DNA from: Flagellimonas allohymeniacidonis
Lineage (GTDB): Bacteria; Bacteroidota; Bacteroidia; Flavobacteriales; Flavobacteriaceae
NCBI RefSeq assembly: GCF_004296335.1
Contig: NZ_SGIU01000002.1
Span: 447,882-511,881, forward strand
DNA: 64,000 nucleotides
Reading direction: 5' to 3'
Below the pieces are notes generated by a model. That model saw nothing but the letters and a program-made list of their open reading frames with translations, made no database searches and was not told the DNA's origin. The position numbers and the translations under genes were made by a program. Position 1 is the first letter of the stretch, and each line of letters begins with the position of its first letter. This document shows positions 9,227 through 18,715 of this stretch, piece after piece.

Positions 9227-9994
9227 TTAAATACCAAAAACTGCTTTTGAATTTGCCGTTGTCACTTCTGCAATTTTTCCTGCCTCCACTCCGTAAATGT
9301 CAGCTAATTTTTCCAATATCTTTACAATATATACACTTTCATTTCGCTTACCCCGATAAGGTACAGGGGCCAAATAAGGAGAATCCGTCTCCAAAACAAT
9401 GTGCTCTAAAGGGATTTGGTTTAAAAATTGGTCGATTTTTCCATTTTTAAAGGTTACCACACCTCCAATACCCAGCTTCATATTGTAGGACATTGCTTTA
9501 TGGGCCTGATCCAAAGTTCCGGTAAAGCAATGAAAAATTCCATATAGGTTCTCCCCCTTCGCTTGTTCCAAGACCTCAAAAATTTCATCAAAAGATTCTC
9601 TGCAGTGGATAACTATGGGTAGATTATATTTTTTAGCCAGCTCTATTTGATAGAGAAAAGCTTCCTGTTGTTGAGTTAAAAACGTTTTGTCCCAATATAA
9701 ATCAATGCCTATTTCACCCACGGCATAGAAACTTCTGTGGGCAAGCATTTCTTCCACATGGGCCAATTCTTCTTTGAAATTTTCCTTAACATGGGTTGGA
9801 TGTAATCCCATCATTAAAAAAACATGTTCCGGATATTTGGCTTCCAACGTCAACATGGACTCGGTATATGTGGAATCTATGGCTGGAATAAAAAAGCGCT
9901 GCACCCCAGCGGTCATAGCCTTTTTAATAATAAGGTCACGGTCCTCATCAAAAGCTTCGCTATACAAATGGGTGTGGGTATCGGTTATGATCAT
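9227..9994 (-). CDS. TatD-family metal-dependent hydrolase/DNase
   Basis: A 255-residue TIM-barrel hydrolase. Metal ligands are visible as DTHTHLYSEAF at the N-terminus, GEIGIDLYW near residue 92, VIHCRES near 128, GIFHCFTG near 154 and ETDSPYLAP near 203, the complete TatD set. Family members are 3'-5' nucleases or D-aminoacyl-tRNA deacylase-like hydrolases, and a DNA-repair role is the best-supported general function. Length and motif spacing are normal. It is directly followed, without any gap, by ansA. Confidence 0.93.
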   Translation of the reverse strand: MIITDTHTHLYSEAFDEDRDLIIKKAMTAGVQRFFIPAIDSTYTESMLTLEAKYPEHVFLMMGLHPTHVKENFKEELAHVEEMLAHRSFYAVGEIGIDLYWDKTFLTQQQEAFLYQIELAKKYNLPIVIHCRESFDEIFEVLEQAKGENLYGIFHCFTGTLDQAHKAMSYNMKLGIGGVVTFKNGKIDQFLNQIPLEHIVLETDSPYLAPVPYRGKRNESVYIVKILEKLADIYGVEAGKIAEVTTANSKAVFGI

Positions 9995-10050
9995 GAAACA
10001 AAAATAGACTTATCTTAGATGTTTTTGAACCTTATTTTTTAAGTATATCC

Positions 10051-10494
10051 ATGAAATCGTTGAAGAAGTTTTTGCAAACAAAAAACTATGTGAGAATCCC
10101 TCTGGTGTTGACCGAAACCAATCACTTTGAAATTTCAGCTAAGATCAATGGAGTGTCTGGAAGGTTCATCTTGGATACCGGAGCATCCAACACCTGTGTG
10201 GATATGGATAAACTGGAATTCTTCAAAATGGTATCAAAGACTTCGGACATAAAAGCGGCTGGTGCCGGTGCCACTGAAATGGAAACCTTAGTGTCTAATA
10301 AAAACAAAATTCAAATCGGCGCTTGGAAAAAACGCAAGCAGCATATCGTGTTGTTCGACCTGGTCCATGTAAACCAGGCGCTAACCACCCGCAATGCCCT
10401 TCCCGTTGATGGAATTGTAGGGGCGGACGTTCTAAAAAAAGGGAAAGCCGTAATAGATTATGACAAAAAGTGCCTGTACTTGAAATCCAAGTAG
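10051..10494 (+). CDS. Retropepsin-like aspartic protease
   Basis: A 147-residue single-domain protein of the retropepsin-like (clan AA) fold. The catalytic motif is FILDTGASNTCVD near residue 50, with the nucleophilic Asp in DTGA, and the later hydrophobic-hydrophobic-Gly segment is DGIVGADVLKKG near residue 125, the flap-end equivalent. Such single-domain proteins are expected to act as homodimers. There is no signal peptide, so it is probably cytoplasmic. It is a single gene converging on sucB. Substrate unknown. Confidence 0.8.
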   Translation: MKSLKKFLQTKNYVRIPLVLTETNHFEISAKINGVSGRFILDTGASNTCVDMDKLEFFKMVSKTSDIKAAGAGATEMETLVSNKNKIQIGAWKKRKQHIVLFDLVHVNQALTTRNALPVDGIVGADVLKKGKAVIDYDKKCLYLKSK

Positions 10495-10528
10495 ACACCT
10501 CTCAATTGAAATCGAGGTGACACAGCAA

Positions 10529-11749
10529 TTAAAGCTCCAGTGCTTTCTTCACATTACCATCCATCAAAAGTTCTTCCGGACTTTCCAAAGCTTCCTTAAC
10601 CGCTACTAAAAATCCGACAGATTCCTTGCCATCAATTATTCTGTGGTCATAGGAAAGCGCCACATACATAATGGGAGCAACCACGATTTCACCATCACGA
10701 ACGATAGGACGCTCGACGATGTTGTGCATACCCAGGATTCCACTTTGTGGAGGATTTATTATCGGTGTCGATAACATGGAACCGAACACTCCTCCATTTG
10801 AAATAGTAAAGGTTCCTCCTGTCATTTCATCCACAGTAATTTGACCATCCCTCGCTCGAATCGCCAATCGTTTTACTTCGGATTCCACTCCGCGAAACGT
10901 CAAATTTTCAGCATTTCGAATTACTGGAACCATCAAGCCCTTGGGTCCGGAAACCGCAATACTGATATCACAAAAATCATAGGTGATCATTTCCTTGCCA
11001 TCGATCATGGAGTTCACCGCAGGATACATTTGAAGTGCCCGTATGACAGCTTTTGTGAAAAAGGACATAAATCCAAGACTTACCCCATGTTTCTCTTTAA
11101 ATTCTTCCTTGTACTGTTTGCGCAATGCAAAAATGGGAGACATATCCACCTCATTGAAAGTGGTCAACATGGCGGTTTCATTCTTGGCCGCTACCAACCG
11201 CTCTGCCACTTTTCTTCTCAGCATGGAGAGTTTGGAGCGTGATTCTCCCCTACTTCCTCCGGTAGGTGTACCCATGGAAGGAACAGCATTCATGGCATCT
11301 TCCTTGGTGATACGGCCATCTCTGCCTGTACCACTCACAGAGGACGGTTCTATTCCTTTTTCATCCAAAATCTTCTTGGCTGCAGGTGAAGGGGTCCCAG
11401 AAGCATAGGTTTCTTTTTTGGCTTCAACAGGCTTGGCGGCCTCCTCAGCCTTAGGTTCTTCTTTGGGAGCTTCTTTTTCTTCGGCTTTTGGAGCATCTCC
11501 CTCGGGTTTTGCAGCACTGGTGTCGATGAGGCAAACTACTTCCCCAACTCCTACGGCATCCCCTACTTCAGCCTTTAGGGTAATAATCCCGCTTTCTTCT
11601 GCTGGAAGTTCGAGGGTTGCTTTGTCTGAATCAACTTCTGCTATTGCCTGATCTTTTTCAACATAGTCCCCATCTTCCACCAACCATTCTGCGATTTCAA
11701 CCTCTGTAATGGATTCCCCAGGAGAGGGCACCTTCATTTCTAAAACCAT
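10529..11749 (-). CDS. sucB: 2-oxoglutarate dehydrogenase E2, dihydrolipoyl succinyltransferase
   Basis: This 406-residue core subunit transfers the succinyl group to CoA. An N-terminal lipoyl domain (residues 1-77) has the lipoylated Lys in EVDSDKATLEL near residue 45. An Ala/Pro/Glu-rich linker leads to a peripheral subunit-binding domain near residues 117-155 (SPAAKKILDEKG). The acetyltransferase-like catalytic domain has YDHRIIDGKESVGFL near the end, giving the catalytic His and Asp. All three domains are complete. It lies 25 bases after sucA on the same strand and is co-transcribed with it. The E3 subunit is not in this window. Confidence 0.97.
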   Translation of the reverse strand: MVLEMKVPSPGESITEVEIAEWLVEDGDYVEKDQAIAEVDSDKATLELPAEESGIITLKAEVGDAVGVGEVVCLIDTSAAKPEGDAPKAEEKEAPKEEPKAEEAAKPVEAKKETYASGTPSPAAKKILDEKGIEPSSVSGTGRDGRITKEDAMNAVPSMGTPTGGSRGESRSKLSMLRRKVAERLVAAKNETAMLTTFNEVDMSPIFALRKQYKEEFKEKHGVSLGFMSFFTKAVIRALQMYPAVNSMIDGKEMITYDFCDISIAVSGPKGLMVPVIRNAENLTFRGVESEVKRLAIRARDGQITVDEMTGGTFTISNGGVFGSMLSTPIINPPQSGILGMHNIVERPIVRDGEIVVAPIMYVALSYDHRIIDGKESVGFLVAVKEALESPEELLMDGNVKKALEL

Positions 11750-11774
11750 TCCTATAGTCGTTTATACGTTGTAT

Positions 11775-14573
11775 TTATCGAATTAACATATTATCCTTAT
11801 TCTTATCAAAGACGTAATCGATGACCTGGGCATGACGTCTTTGAGAGCGTACTGCACTACCAGCGGCTGGCGCTCCATAAAATCTTCGGGATGCAACCCT
11901 AAATTGTTTTGCCTCCTCAAGATGCATCAGCAAGTGACCCCAAGCTCCCATATTTCTGGGTTCTTCTTGAGCCCAAACAATATCATCCACTGATTTATAC
12001 TTTTTAATGATTTCCCGTATTTGTTTGGTTGGCAGGGGAAACAATTGCTCTACCCTAACCAAGGCGATGTCATCCCGTTCAAGTTTCTCCTTATGGCTCA
12101 AAAGATCATAATAGAATTTGCCCGTACAGAAAACCAAAGTCTTTATTTTGGAAGCTTTTGCTGTTTGATCATCAATGACCATCTGAAAACTTCCGTTGGC
12201 CATTTCCTCTTTTGTGGACAACACTCTCGGATGTCTTAATAGGCTTTTTGGTGTGAAGATCACCAAGGGTTTTCTAAATTTTGCTTTCATCTGCCTGCGT
12301 AACAAATGGAACATGTTGGCAGGTGTCGTAACATCCGCTACGTACATATTGTCCTTAGCACAGAGTTGCAGGTATCGCTCCATCCGTGCCGAGGAATGTT
12401 CTGCGCCCTGTCCCTCATAACCATGGGGCAACAAAAGCACCAACCCATTTTGAAGTTTCCACTTATCCTCTGCAGAGGAAAGGTATTGGTCGATTATAAT
12501 TTGTGCTCCATTGCTGAAATCCCCAAACTGGGCTTCCCAGATCGTCAAGGTTTTGGGACTGGCCATCGCGTAGCCATAATCAAATCCCATCACCGCGTAC
12601 TCTGAAAGCAAGGAATTGTAAATATGGAATTTTCCGTTTTGATTTTTACCCATGGCATTGAGCAAAACAACCTCTTCCTCATGCATTTCAGTTTTGATCA
12701 CGGCATGACGGTGGGAAAAGGTCCCACGCTCAACATCCTGTCCGGTCATCCGCACATCAAATCCTTCTTCTATTAAAGAACCATAAGCCAAAAGTTCCCC
12801 CATGGCCCAATCCAACTGGTTATCTTCGAAGTACATTTTTCTTCTTGAACCCACAAGCCTTTCCAACTTCCTCAAGAACTTCTTGTCTTCAGGGAGTGCG
12901 GTTAAGGTTTTGGCGACCTCATCCAATTTCTTTAAGGAATATGAGGTATCTATTGGACCTAGCATGGCATCTTCCACTACTTGGCTAAATCCTTCCCACT
13001 CATCTTGCATAAATGGGGTAATACGGGTTTTTTCTATTTTTCGTGAATCCAGTAAGTCCTCCTCCAAGCTCTTTTTGTATTCGGCTTCCAGGGTTTTAAC
13101 GTAATCCTTGTCGATGATTCCTTCGGCCATCAACCTTTCTGCATAAATATCCCTAGGATTCTTATGCTTAGAAATGGATTTGTACAACAAGGGCTGGGTA
13201 AACTTGGGTTCATCACCCTCATTATGTCCATACTTACGGTACCCCAATAGATCTAGGAAGATGTCTCTTTTATAGCGCATACGGTATTCCAAGGCGAAGG
13301 TGGATGCATGAACTACAGCCTCTGCATCATCTGCATTGATATGGAGCACTGGTGAAAGGGTTACTTTCCCTACATCGGTGCAATAGGTGGAGGATCTCGC
13401 ATCCAAATAATTGGTGGTAAATCCGATTTGGTTGTTAACTACTATGTGGATGGTTCCCCCTGTTTGGTATCCGTCCAAGCGTGCCATTTGAATCACCTCG
13501 TACGCTATACCCTGCCCGGCAAAGGCCGCATCACCATGAACTAAAATCGGAAGAACTTCAGAAACGTTGTCTTGATGGTCCCTGTCTTGTTTGGCCCTAG
13601 TAATTCCCTCAACAATGGAATTGACCGTCTCAAGATGCGAGGGATTGGGCGCAATGTTCATATTGACCATTTTCCCCGAGTCTGTCTCGCGCATTGAGGT
13701 CCATCCCAAATGGTACTTCACGTCTCCATCAAAAATGGTTTCCTCGTAATCCTTACCATCAAACTCACTGAAAATATCTTTTGGGGACTTTCCAAAAATA
13801 TTGGTCAGGACATTCAAGCGGCCTCGATGGGCCATACCCATTACAAATTGTTTCACTCCAGCAATGGCTGCCTTTTCAATAATAACGTCCAAAGCGGGTA
13901 TCAGCGACTCTCCTCCCTCAAGGGAGAAACGTTTTTGACCTACATATTTGGTATGTAGAAAGCTCTCAAAAGAAACAGCCTCGTTAAGCTTTCGTAGAAT
14001 ATTTTTTTTCTCTTCCGCTGAAAAATTGGGATGATTATCGTTTACATTCAACCAGTTCTGAATCCATTGGATACGTTCTGGCGTACGAATGTACATGTAC
14101 TCAACCCCTATAGCGTCACAATAAATGCGTTCGAGATGGGCAACAATATTTTTGAGGGAGGCTGAACCAATTCCAATGATTTTTCCCGCATCAAAAATGG
14201 TATCCAAATCTTCATCGGAAAGTCCAAAATTGGACAAAGCCAGGGTAGGTTCATATTTTCTTCGCTCTCTGACGGGGTTTGTTTGGGTAAATAAATGCCC
14301 CCGGGAACGGTATCCGTCAATCAACCGGATAACTTGAAATTCCTTTTGAAGGGATTGGGGCATTTCCACAGTTTCCCCGTTGGAAAGAACAACAGTTCCA
14401 TTGGATTGGGTATCAATTCCCAAATCTTCCAATGAACTTTCCAGGCCGAAGTCAAAACCTTGAAAAAAGGCTCTCCAACTCGGTTCGATACTATCGGGGC
14501 TTGTCAGATACCTGTCATAGAGCTCCGCGAAAAATGAAGTGTGCGCAGCATTTAAAAAGGAATATTTATCCAT
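11775..14573 (-). CDS. sucA: 2-oxoglutarate dehydrogenase E1 component
   Basis: This 932-residue thiamine-diphosphate enzyme decarboxylates 2-oxoglutarate in the TCA cycle. The N-terminal E2-binding segment (SFLNAAHTSFFAELYDRY) is followed by the dehydrogenase domain with GMAHRGRLNVL near residue 250 and the ThDP/metal motif HGDAAFAGQG near residue 348. A transketolase-type pyrimidine-binding domain and the C-terminal domain (WAQEEPRNMGAW) complete it. Length is normal for OdhA/SucA without extra domains. It begins the sucAB operon. Confidence 0.97.
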   Translation of the reverse strand: MDKYSFLNAAHTSFFAELYDRYLTSPDSIEPSWRAFFQGFDFGLESSLEDLGIDTQSNGTVVLSNGETVEMPQSLQKEFQVIRLIDGYRSRGHLFTQTNPVRERRKYEPTLALSNFGLSDEDLDTIFDAGKIIGIGSASLKNIVAHLERIYCDAIGVEYMYIRTPERIQWIQNWLNVNDNHPNFSAEEKKNILRKLNEAVSFESFLHTKYVGQKRFSLEGGESLIPALDVIIEKAAIAGVKQFVMGMAHRGRLNVLTNIFGKSPKDIFSEFDGKDYEETIFDGDVKYHLGWTSMRETDSGKMVNMNIAPNPSHLETVNSIVEGITRAKQDRDHQDNVSEVLPILVHGDAAFAGQGIAYEVIQMARLDGYQTGGTIHIVVNNQIGFTTNYLDARSSTYCTDVGKVTLSPVLHINADDAEAVVHASTFALEYRMRYKRDIFLDLLGYRKYGHNEGDEPKFTQPLLYKSISKHKNPRDIYAERLMAEGIIDKDYVKTLEAEYKKSLEEDLLDSRKIEKTRITPFMQDEWEGFSQVVEDAMLGPIDTSYSLKKLDEVAKTLTALPEDKKFLRKLERLVGSRRKMYFEDNQLDWAMGELLAYGSLIEEGFDVRMTGQDVERGTFSHRHAVIKTEMHEEEVVLLNAMGKNQNGKFHIYNSLLSEYAVMGFDYGYAMASPKTLTIWEAQFGDFSNGAQIIIDQYLSSAEDKWKLQNGLVLLLPHGYEGQGAEHSSARMERYLQLCAKDNMYVADVTTPANMFHLLRRQMKAKFRKPLVIFTPKSLLRHPRVLSTKEEMANGSFQMVIDDQTAKASKIKTLVFCTGKFYYDLLSHKEKLERDDIALVRVEQLFPLPTKQIREIIKKYKSVDDIVWAQEEPRNMGAWGHLLMHLEEAKQFRVASRRFYGAPAAGSAVRSQRRHAQVIDYVFDKNKDNMLIR

Positions 14574-14671
14574 TGACCGTCTTAATCTAAAACCTAACGA
14601 AAAATTTAATCAAAAATACAACAAATACTTATGGTAATATCAACCCTGTCGCGGTTAATTGGCATTTTCTT

Positions 14672-15028
14672 TCACTCGGAAAACTTATGTTTAAACCAAA
14701 CCTTTTGCCACTCCCGCTTCACTATTAAAAAGCACATTTCCTCTGCAGCGTCAACTGGGTTGTTCGACTTAACTTGAGCTATTTGGTTTTCGGGAATATC
14801 AACAACATAGAGTAGGTTTAAATAATCAGGAAACCGCTCCATGAGCAGAAAATAGATTTTCTCATGCAACAATGCCTTGACTTCCTTCGGGCTTGGTCCA
14901 TCTATAAAGTCAAGAGGGATATTGGCAAGTTTAAAGTCTTTTTGGAGCTGTGCTATCAATTTTTGATACAATAACTGCTTATCGGCAACTTCCAATATTT
15001 CTAAGCTTGTATTGAATTTAGAAGTCAT
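14672..15028 (-). CDS. Conserved hypothetical protein, 118 residues
   Basis: I do not recognise this protein. It is 118 residues long, without signal peptide or membrane helix, rich in Leu and charged residues, and likely all-alpha or alpha/beta. A Trp-containing C-terminus (KREWQKVWFKHKF) is notable. It lies 21 bases downstream of the exported amidohydrolase on the same strand, so the two may be co-transcribed, although a cytoplasmic helper of an exported enzyme is not obvious. Reading-frame quality and composition suggest a real gene. Confidence 0.65.
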   Translation of the reverse strand: MTSKFNTSLEILEVADKQLLYQKLIAQLQKDFKLANIPLDFIDGPSPKEVKALLHEKIYFLLMERFPDYLNLLYVVDIPENQIAQVKSNNPVDAAEEMCFLIVKREWQKVWFKHKFSE

Positions 15029-15049
15029 TTCAATAATAAATGAATAGCA

Positions 15050-16327
15050 TTACTCAGACTTGAAAATCTCTCCCTCTTTCATTACAAAAAACACCTTTTC
15101 CAAAGTAGAAACCTCTTCAAGGGGGTTGGCCTCCACGGCAATGATATCAGCGAGATAAGACTCTTTAATTTGACCTAAATTCTCACCCATTCCCAAAAGC
15201 TTGGCATTAGTAATGGTAGCCGATTGAATAGCTTTCAGTGCTGGCATTCCGGCTTCTACCATATACCCAAACTCACGGGCATTTTCTCCGTGTGGAAATA
15301 CCCCGGCATCTGTTCCAAAAGCAATGGGGACTCCTTTTTTATAAGCTTTGGAAAAAGTTCCTTGAATGAGAGGGCCAATCTCACTGGCTTTCTGGGCCAC
15401 AACTGCAGGAAAGTAGCCTGGTATTTTAGCTTTTTCTGTCACTTGCTTTCCAGCGGTTATGGTAGGGACAAGGTAAGCATCATATTCAACCATTAGATCC
15501 ATCGTCTCTTCGCTCATTAATGTTCCATGCTCAATGGTTTTGATACCACCTTTAACTGCTCGTTGCATACCTTCGTCACCATGCGCATGGGCCGCTGTGA
15601 GCATATTATAATCTTTGGCGGTATCTGTAATCGCTTTGATTTCTTCCAAGGTAAACTGTGGATTTTGACCACTTTTTGCTACACTCAACACTCCTCCAGT
15701 GGCGGTAATCTTAATTACATCAGCGCCATCTTTGTAGCGTTGGCGCACGGCTTTTTTGCCATCTTCGGGAGAGTTGACCACACCTTCTTTTGGACCAGGA
15801 TTTCCCATAAGGTCTTTTCGCATCCCATTGGTAGGGTCTGCATGGCCCCCGGTGGTTCCAATGGCCTTTCCAGCTGTAAAAATCCTAGGTCCAACTACTG
15901 AACCCTTGTTGATAGCCTTCCGTAAAGCAATGTTCACACCACTTCCTCCTAAGTCGCGGACCGTTGTAAAACCTGCCATCAAAGTGTTTTTTGCATATAC
16001 GGTTGATTGCAGGGCGACATCAGCCTCATTCTGGGTAAACCTTTGGATGTAAGTCTGTGGACTGGATTGACCTTCAATATGCACGTGCATATCTATCAAA
16101 CCAGGTAAAACCACTTTGTTTTTTAAATCAACTACAGTTATTTCGGTGTTGGGTTGTGTGTAGCCATTTTCTATGGACTTAATTTTATTTCCCTCAACTA
16201 CGATGGTCTTCTCGGATAGTATTTTGCCTGATGCTACGTCAAGTACTTTTCCGCAGTGTAGATAAGTTTCCTGTCCGGTTAAAATAAAAGTGCATAGAAT
16301 GGTGGCAATTAGAAGGCTGTTTTTCAT
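15050..16327 (-). CDS. Exported amidohydrolase-family metallohydrolase
   Basis: This 425-residue enzyme has a Sec signal peptide (residues 1-18) and the imidazolonepropionase-like amidohydrolase fold. Metal ligands are visible: DMHVH near residue 78, the Lys of VIKITATGG near 205, AHAHGDEG near 245, TIEHGT near 265 and FGTDAGVFPHG near 340. Proteins of this family in Bacteroidota are often annotated as Xaa-Pro dipeptidases or as amide/carbamate hydrolases. The substrate cannot be read from the sequence. It probably acts in the periplasm on peptides or amides. A 118-residue unknown gene follows. Confidence 0.85.
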   Translation of the reverse strand: MKNSLLIATILCTFILTGQETYLHCGKVLDVASGKILSEKTIVVEGNKIKSIENGYTQPNTEITVVDLKNKVVLPGLIDMHVHIEGQSSPQTYIQRFTQNEADVALQSTVYAKNTLMAGFTTVRDLGGSGVNIALRKAINKGSVVGPRIFTAGKAIGTTGGHADPTNGMRKDLMGNPGPKEGVVNSPEDGKKAVRQRYKDGADVIKITATGGVLSVAKSGQNPQFTLEEIKAITDTAKDYNMLTAAHAHGDEGMQRAVKGGIKTIEHGTLMSEETMDLMVEYDAYLVPTITAGKQVTEKAKIPGYFPAVVAQKASEIGPLIQGTFSKAYKKGVPIAFGTDAGVFPHGENAREFGYMVEAGMPALKAIQSATITNAKLLGMGENLGQIKESYLADIIAVEANPLEEVSTLEKVFFVMKEGEIFKSE

Positions 16328-16452
16328 TTTTTCGAGTGCTAGTTGTTTGATTGCCTAAGTTAAGGATACAATTCCTATTTGCAAGACATGGCAACAACCA
16401 ATCCTGGAAACAAAACTTCTTTAAATCTAAGGAGCGGCCTTAAAAATCTATG

Positions 16453-17469
16453 CTAGTCGCGAATTTTTTGCTCCCAGTCCCAAGCGGACCTCATAGCTTC
16501 ATCCAGTGAAGATTTGGCTTTCCATCCCAAAACGGAATTGGCCTTTTCAGTATCGGCATATGCCTGTATCACATCCCCGGCTCGCCTATCCACTATTTGA
16601 TAATTCAGTTTCTTGCCTGAAACATGTTCAAAACTATGGATGACTTCCAAAACTGAACTGCCTTTTCCTGTACCCAAGTTAAAGACCTCATAGTTTTCTG
16701 CATTTTTACCTTCGAGTAGTCTCTGCAGAGCAACCACGTGGGCCTTGGCAACATCCACTACATGAATGTAGTCTCGAATGCAGGTACCGTCTTCGGTAGG
16801 ATAATCATCTCCAAAAACGGATAGTTGTTCTCTTAATCCAATGGCGGTCTGTGTAATAAAAGGGACCAAATTTTGAGGAACGCCAATGGGCAATTCACCA
16901 ATTTCAGTACTCGGGTGTGCGCCTATTGGATTAAAGTAGCGCAAGGCGATGGATGACAAACCTGGATTTACCCTACAGGTGTCCTGAATGATTTCCTCCC
17001 CAACCTGTTTTGTATTGCCATAAGGTGACTCTGCAAGCTTAACTGGAGCATTCTCGGTAATGGGCATCTGGTCCGCCTGGCCATACACGGTGCAAGAAGA
17101 ACTGAAAATAAGGCTCGCCTTTTCTTTTCTGGTGAGTTCCTGCAAGATATAAACTAAAACCCCCAAGTTGTTTTCATAATAAAGCAAGGGATTTTCAACA
17201 CTTTCACCCACTGCTTTGGATGCGGCAAAATGAATGACCCCAGATACATCTTGATGTCTTGAAAAGAAATCCTGTACCTTTTGTTTGTCCCGTAGGTCCA
17301 TTTTTTCAAAAATTGGGGTTTTGCCAGTAATGGCTTGGATACCTTCGAGTACGTTTTCGGATGAATTGGAAAGGTTATCAATGATAACAACTTCAAAACC
17401 TTCATTTTGAAGTTCAACAACGGTATGGGAACCAATGAACCCCAAACCGCCCGTTACCAAAATTTTCAT
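16453..17469 (-). CDS. galE: UDP-glucose 4-epimerase
   Basis: This 338-residue short-chain dehydrogenase-type enzyme interconverts UDP-glucose and UDP-galactose with bound NAD. The nucleotide-binding GGLGFIGSHTV is at residue 7, the catalytic Ser region is SSSCTVYG near residue 125, and Tyr-x3-Lys lies in SPYGNTKQ near residue 150. The length matches GalE well. It begins two bases after the stop codon of the DegT aminotransferase gene, so the two form an operon that most likely supplies sugars for lipopolysaccharide or capsule. Confidence 0.94.
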   Translation of the reverse strand: MKILVTGGLGFIGSHTVVELQNEGFEVVIIDNLSNSSENVLEGIQAITGKTPIFEKMDLRDKQKVQDFFSRHQDVSGVIHFAASKAVGESVENPLLYYENNLGVLVYILQELTRKEKASLIFSSSCTVYGQADQMPITENAPVKLAESPYGNTKQVGEEIIQDTCRVNPGLSSIALRYFNPIGAHPSTEIGELPIGVPQNLVPFITQTAIGLREQLSVFGDDYPTEDGTCIRDYIHVVDVAKAHVVALQRLLEGKNAENYEVFNLGTGKGSSVLEVIHSFEHVSGKKLNYQIVDRRAGDVIQAYADTEKANSVLGWKAKSSLDEAMRSAWDWEQKIRD

Positions 17470-17471
17470 AG

Positions 17472-18626
17472 TTATGAATTTACAAAGTCGATGACCAACT
17501 TGGTTATAAACTGTATTTGTTCATCATCCAACTCGGTATGCATGGGAAGGGATATCACCTCTTTTACCAATTGATTGGTAATCGGAAAGTCTGCCTCGTC
17601 ATAACGCTCATCAACATAAGCCTTTTGTCTGTGCAATGGAATTGGATAATACACTCCACAAGGAACGTTGTTTTCTGACAAATGTTGCGCCAGTTCATCT
17701 CTTTTTCCGTTTAAAATTCTCACAGTATACTGATGAAAAACATGACAATCGCATGTTTCACAGATTCCCTCACAACCGTTCACAGTTTTTGGCAGAACTA
17801 TATGATCTTGACCTTCCAGGGCTTTGGAATATTTACGAGCTGCCTCTCGTCGTTTGCTGTTGTAAAAATCCAGCTTTGGAAGTTTGGCTTTTAATACAGC
17901 TGCTTGAATGGAATCCAGTCTTGAGTTAACCCCAATTACATCGTGGTGGTAGCGTTTGTACATCCCATGGTTGACCATCCCTCGAATGATATGTGCTAAA
18001 TCATCGTCATTCGTAAAAATTGCTCCACCATCACCATAACATCCCAAATTCTTCGATGGAAAAAACGATGTGGAGGCCACATGACCTAAATTTCCAGCCT
18101 TCTTTTTTCTGCCATCTTTGAAAGTGTGCACAGCACCTATTGCTTGGGCATTATCTTCAATAACATAAAGATTGTGTTTATCGGCCAGCTCTAAAATAGC
18201 ATCCATATCCGCACACTGGCCAAACAGGTGAACTGGCACAATGGCTTTTGTTTTTGGGGTGATGGCTTTCTCTATGGCCTTCACATCAATATTAAAAGTA
18301 TCGGGTTCCACATCGACCAACACAGGTGTCAAGTTTAGAAGAGCTATGACCTCAACCGTGGCCGCAAACGTAAAATCTGCCGTTATCACCTCATCACCTG
18401 GTTGAAGACCGAGCCCCATCATACAAATCTGCAGAGCGTCCGTGCCATTGGCACATGGAATCACATGTTTCACCCCCAAATAGTCCTCTAGCTCTTTCTG
18501 AAATTCGTGAACTTTTGGGCCGTTGATAAAAGCGGAAGATTCCAAGACCTCATTAATTGAGGTTTCTACCTCTTCCTTGATACCCTCGTACTGACCTTTA
18601 AGGTCAACCATCTGTATTTTTTTCAT
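17472..18626 (-). CDS. DegT/DnrJ/EryC1/StrS-family sugar aminotransferase
   Basis: A 384-residue PLP-dependent aminotransferase that would aminate a keto-nucleotide sugar, as in WbpE/WlbC-like enzymes. The PLP Lys is K192 in FFPSKNLGCYGDGG; the cofactor-binding region NGTDAL is near residue 60 and EDNAQAIG near residue 157. An insertion near residues 285-294 carries four Cys in the pattern C-x3-C-x2-C-x-C just before HVFHQY, unusual enough to note. It leads the operon with galE and diverges from waaA, consistent with surface-polysaccharide synthesis. Exact sugar unknown. Confidence 0.9.
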   Translation of the reverse strand: MKKIQMVDLKGQYEGIKEEVETSINEVLESSAFINGPKVHEFQKELEDYLGVKHVIPCANGTDALQICMMGLGLQPGDEVITADFTFAATVEVIALLNLTPVLVDVEPDTFNIDVKAIEKAITPKTKAIVPVHLFGQCADMDAILELADKHNLYVIEDNAQAIGAVHTFKDGRKKKAGNLGHVASTSFFPSKNLGCYGDGGAIFTNDDDLAHIIRGMVNHGMYKRYHHDVIGVNSRLDSIQAAVLKAKLPKLDFYNSKRREAARKYSKALEGQDHIVLPKTVNGCEGICETCDCHVFHQYTVRILNGKRDELAQHLSENNVPCGVYYPIPLHRQKAYVDERYDEADFPITNQLVKEVISLPMHTELDDEQIQFITKLVIDFVNS

Positions 18627-18715
18627 GGAATATTATTGATGTGCCAAAATTAAGAAATAATGCTACGGCCCGTTCTAAATTGGGAAAGAATGTATTTTAG
18701 CACAAATTTCTTGGA

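Noticed and set aside
10496..10519. CACCTC/GAGGTG inverted repeat between the retropepsin-like gene and sucB as a terminator
   Set aside because: Stem of only six base pairs with a twelve-base loop and no T-run in either direction.
12021..14337. Several open frames of 60-100 codons on the opposite strand of sucA
   Set aside because: They lie inside a complete, well-identified gene and their translations have no domain or compositional sign of being real; the same holds for other antisense frames in the window.
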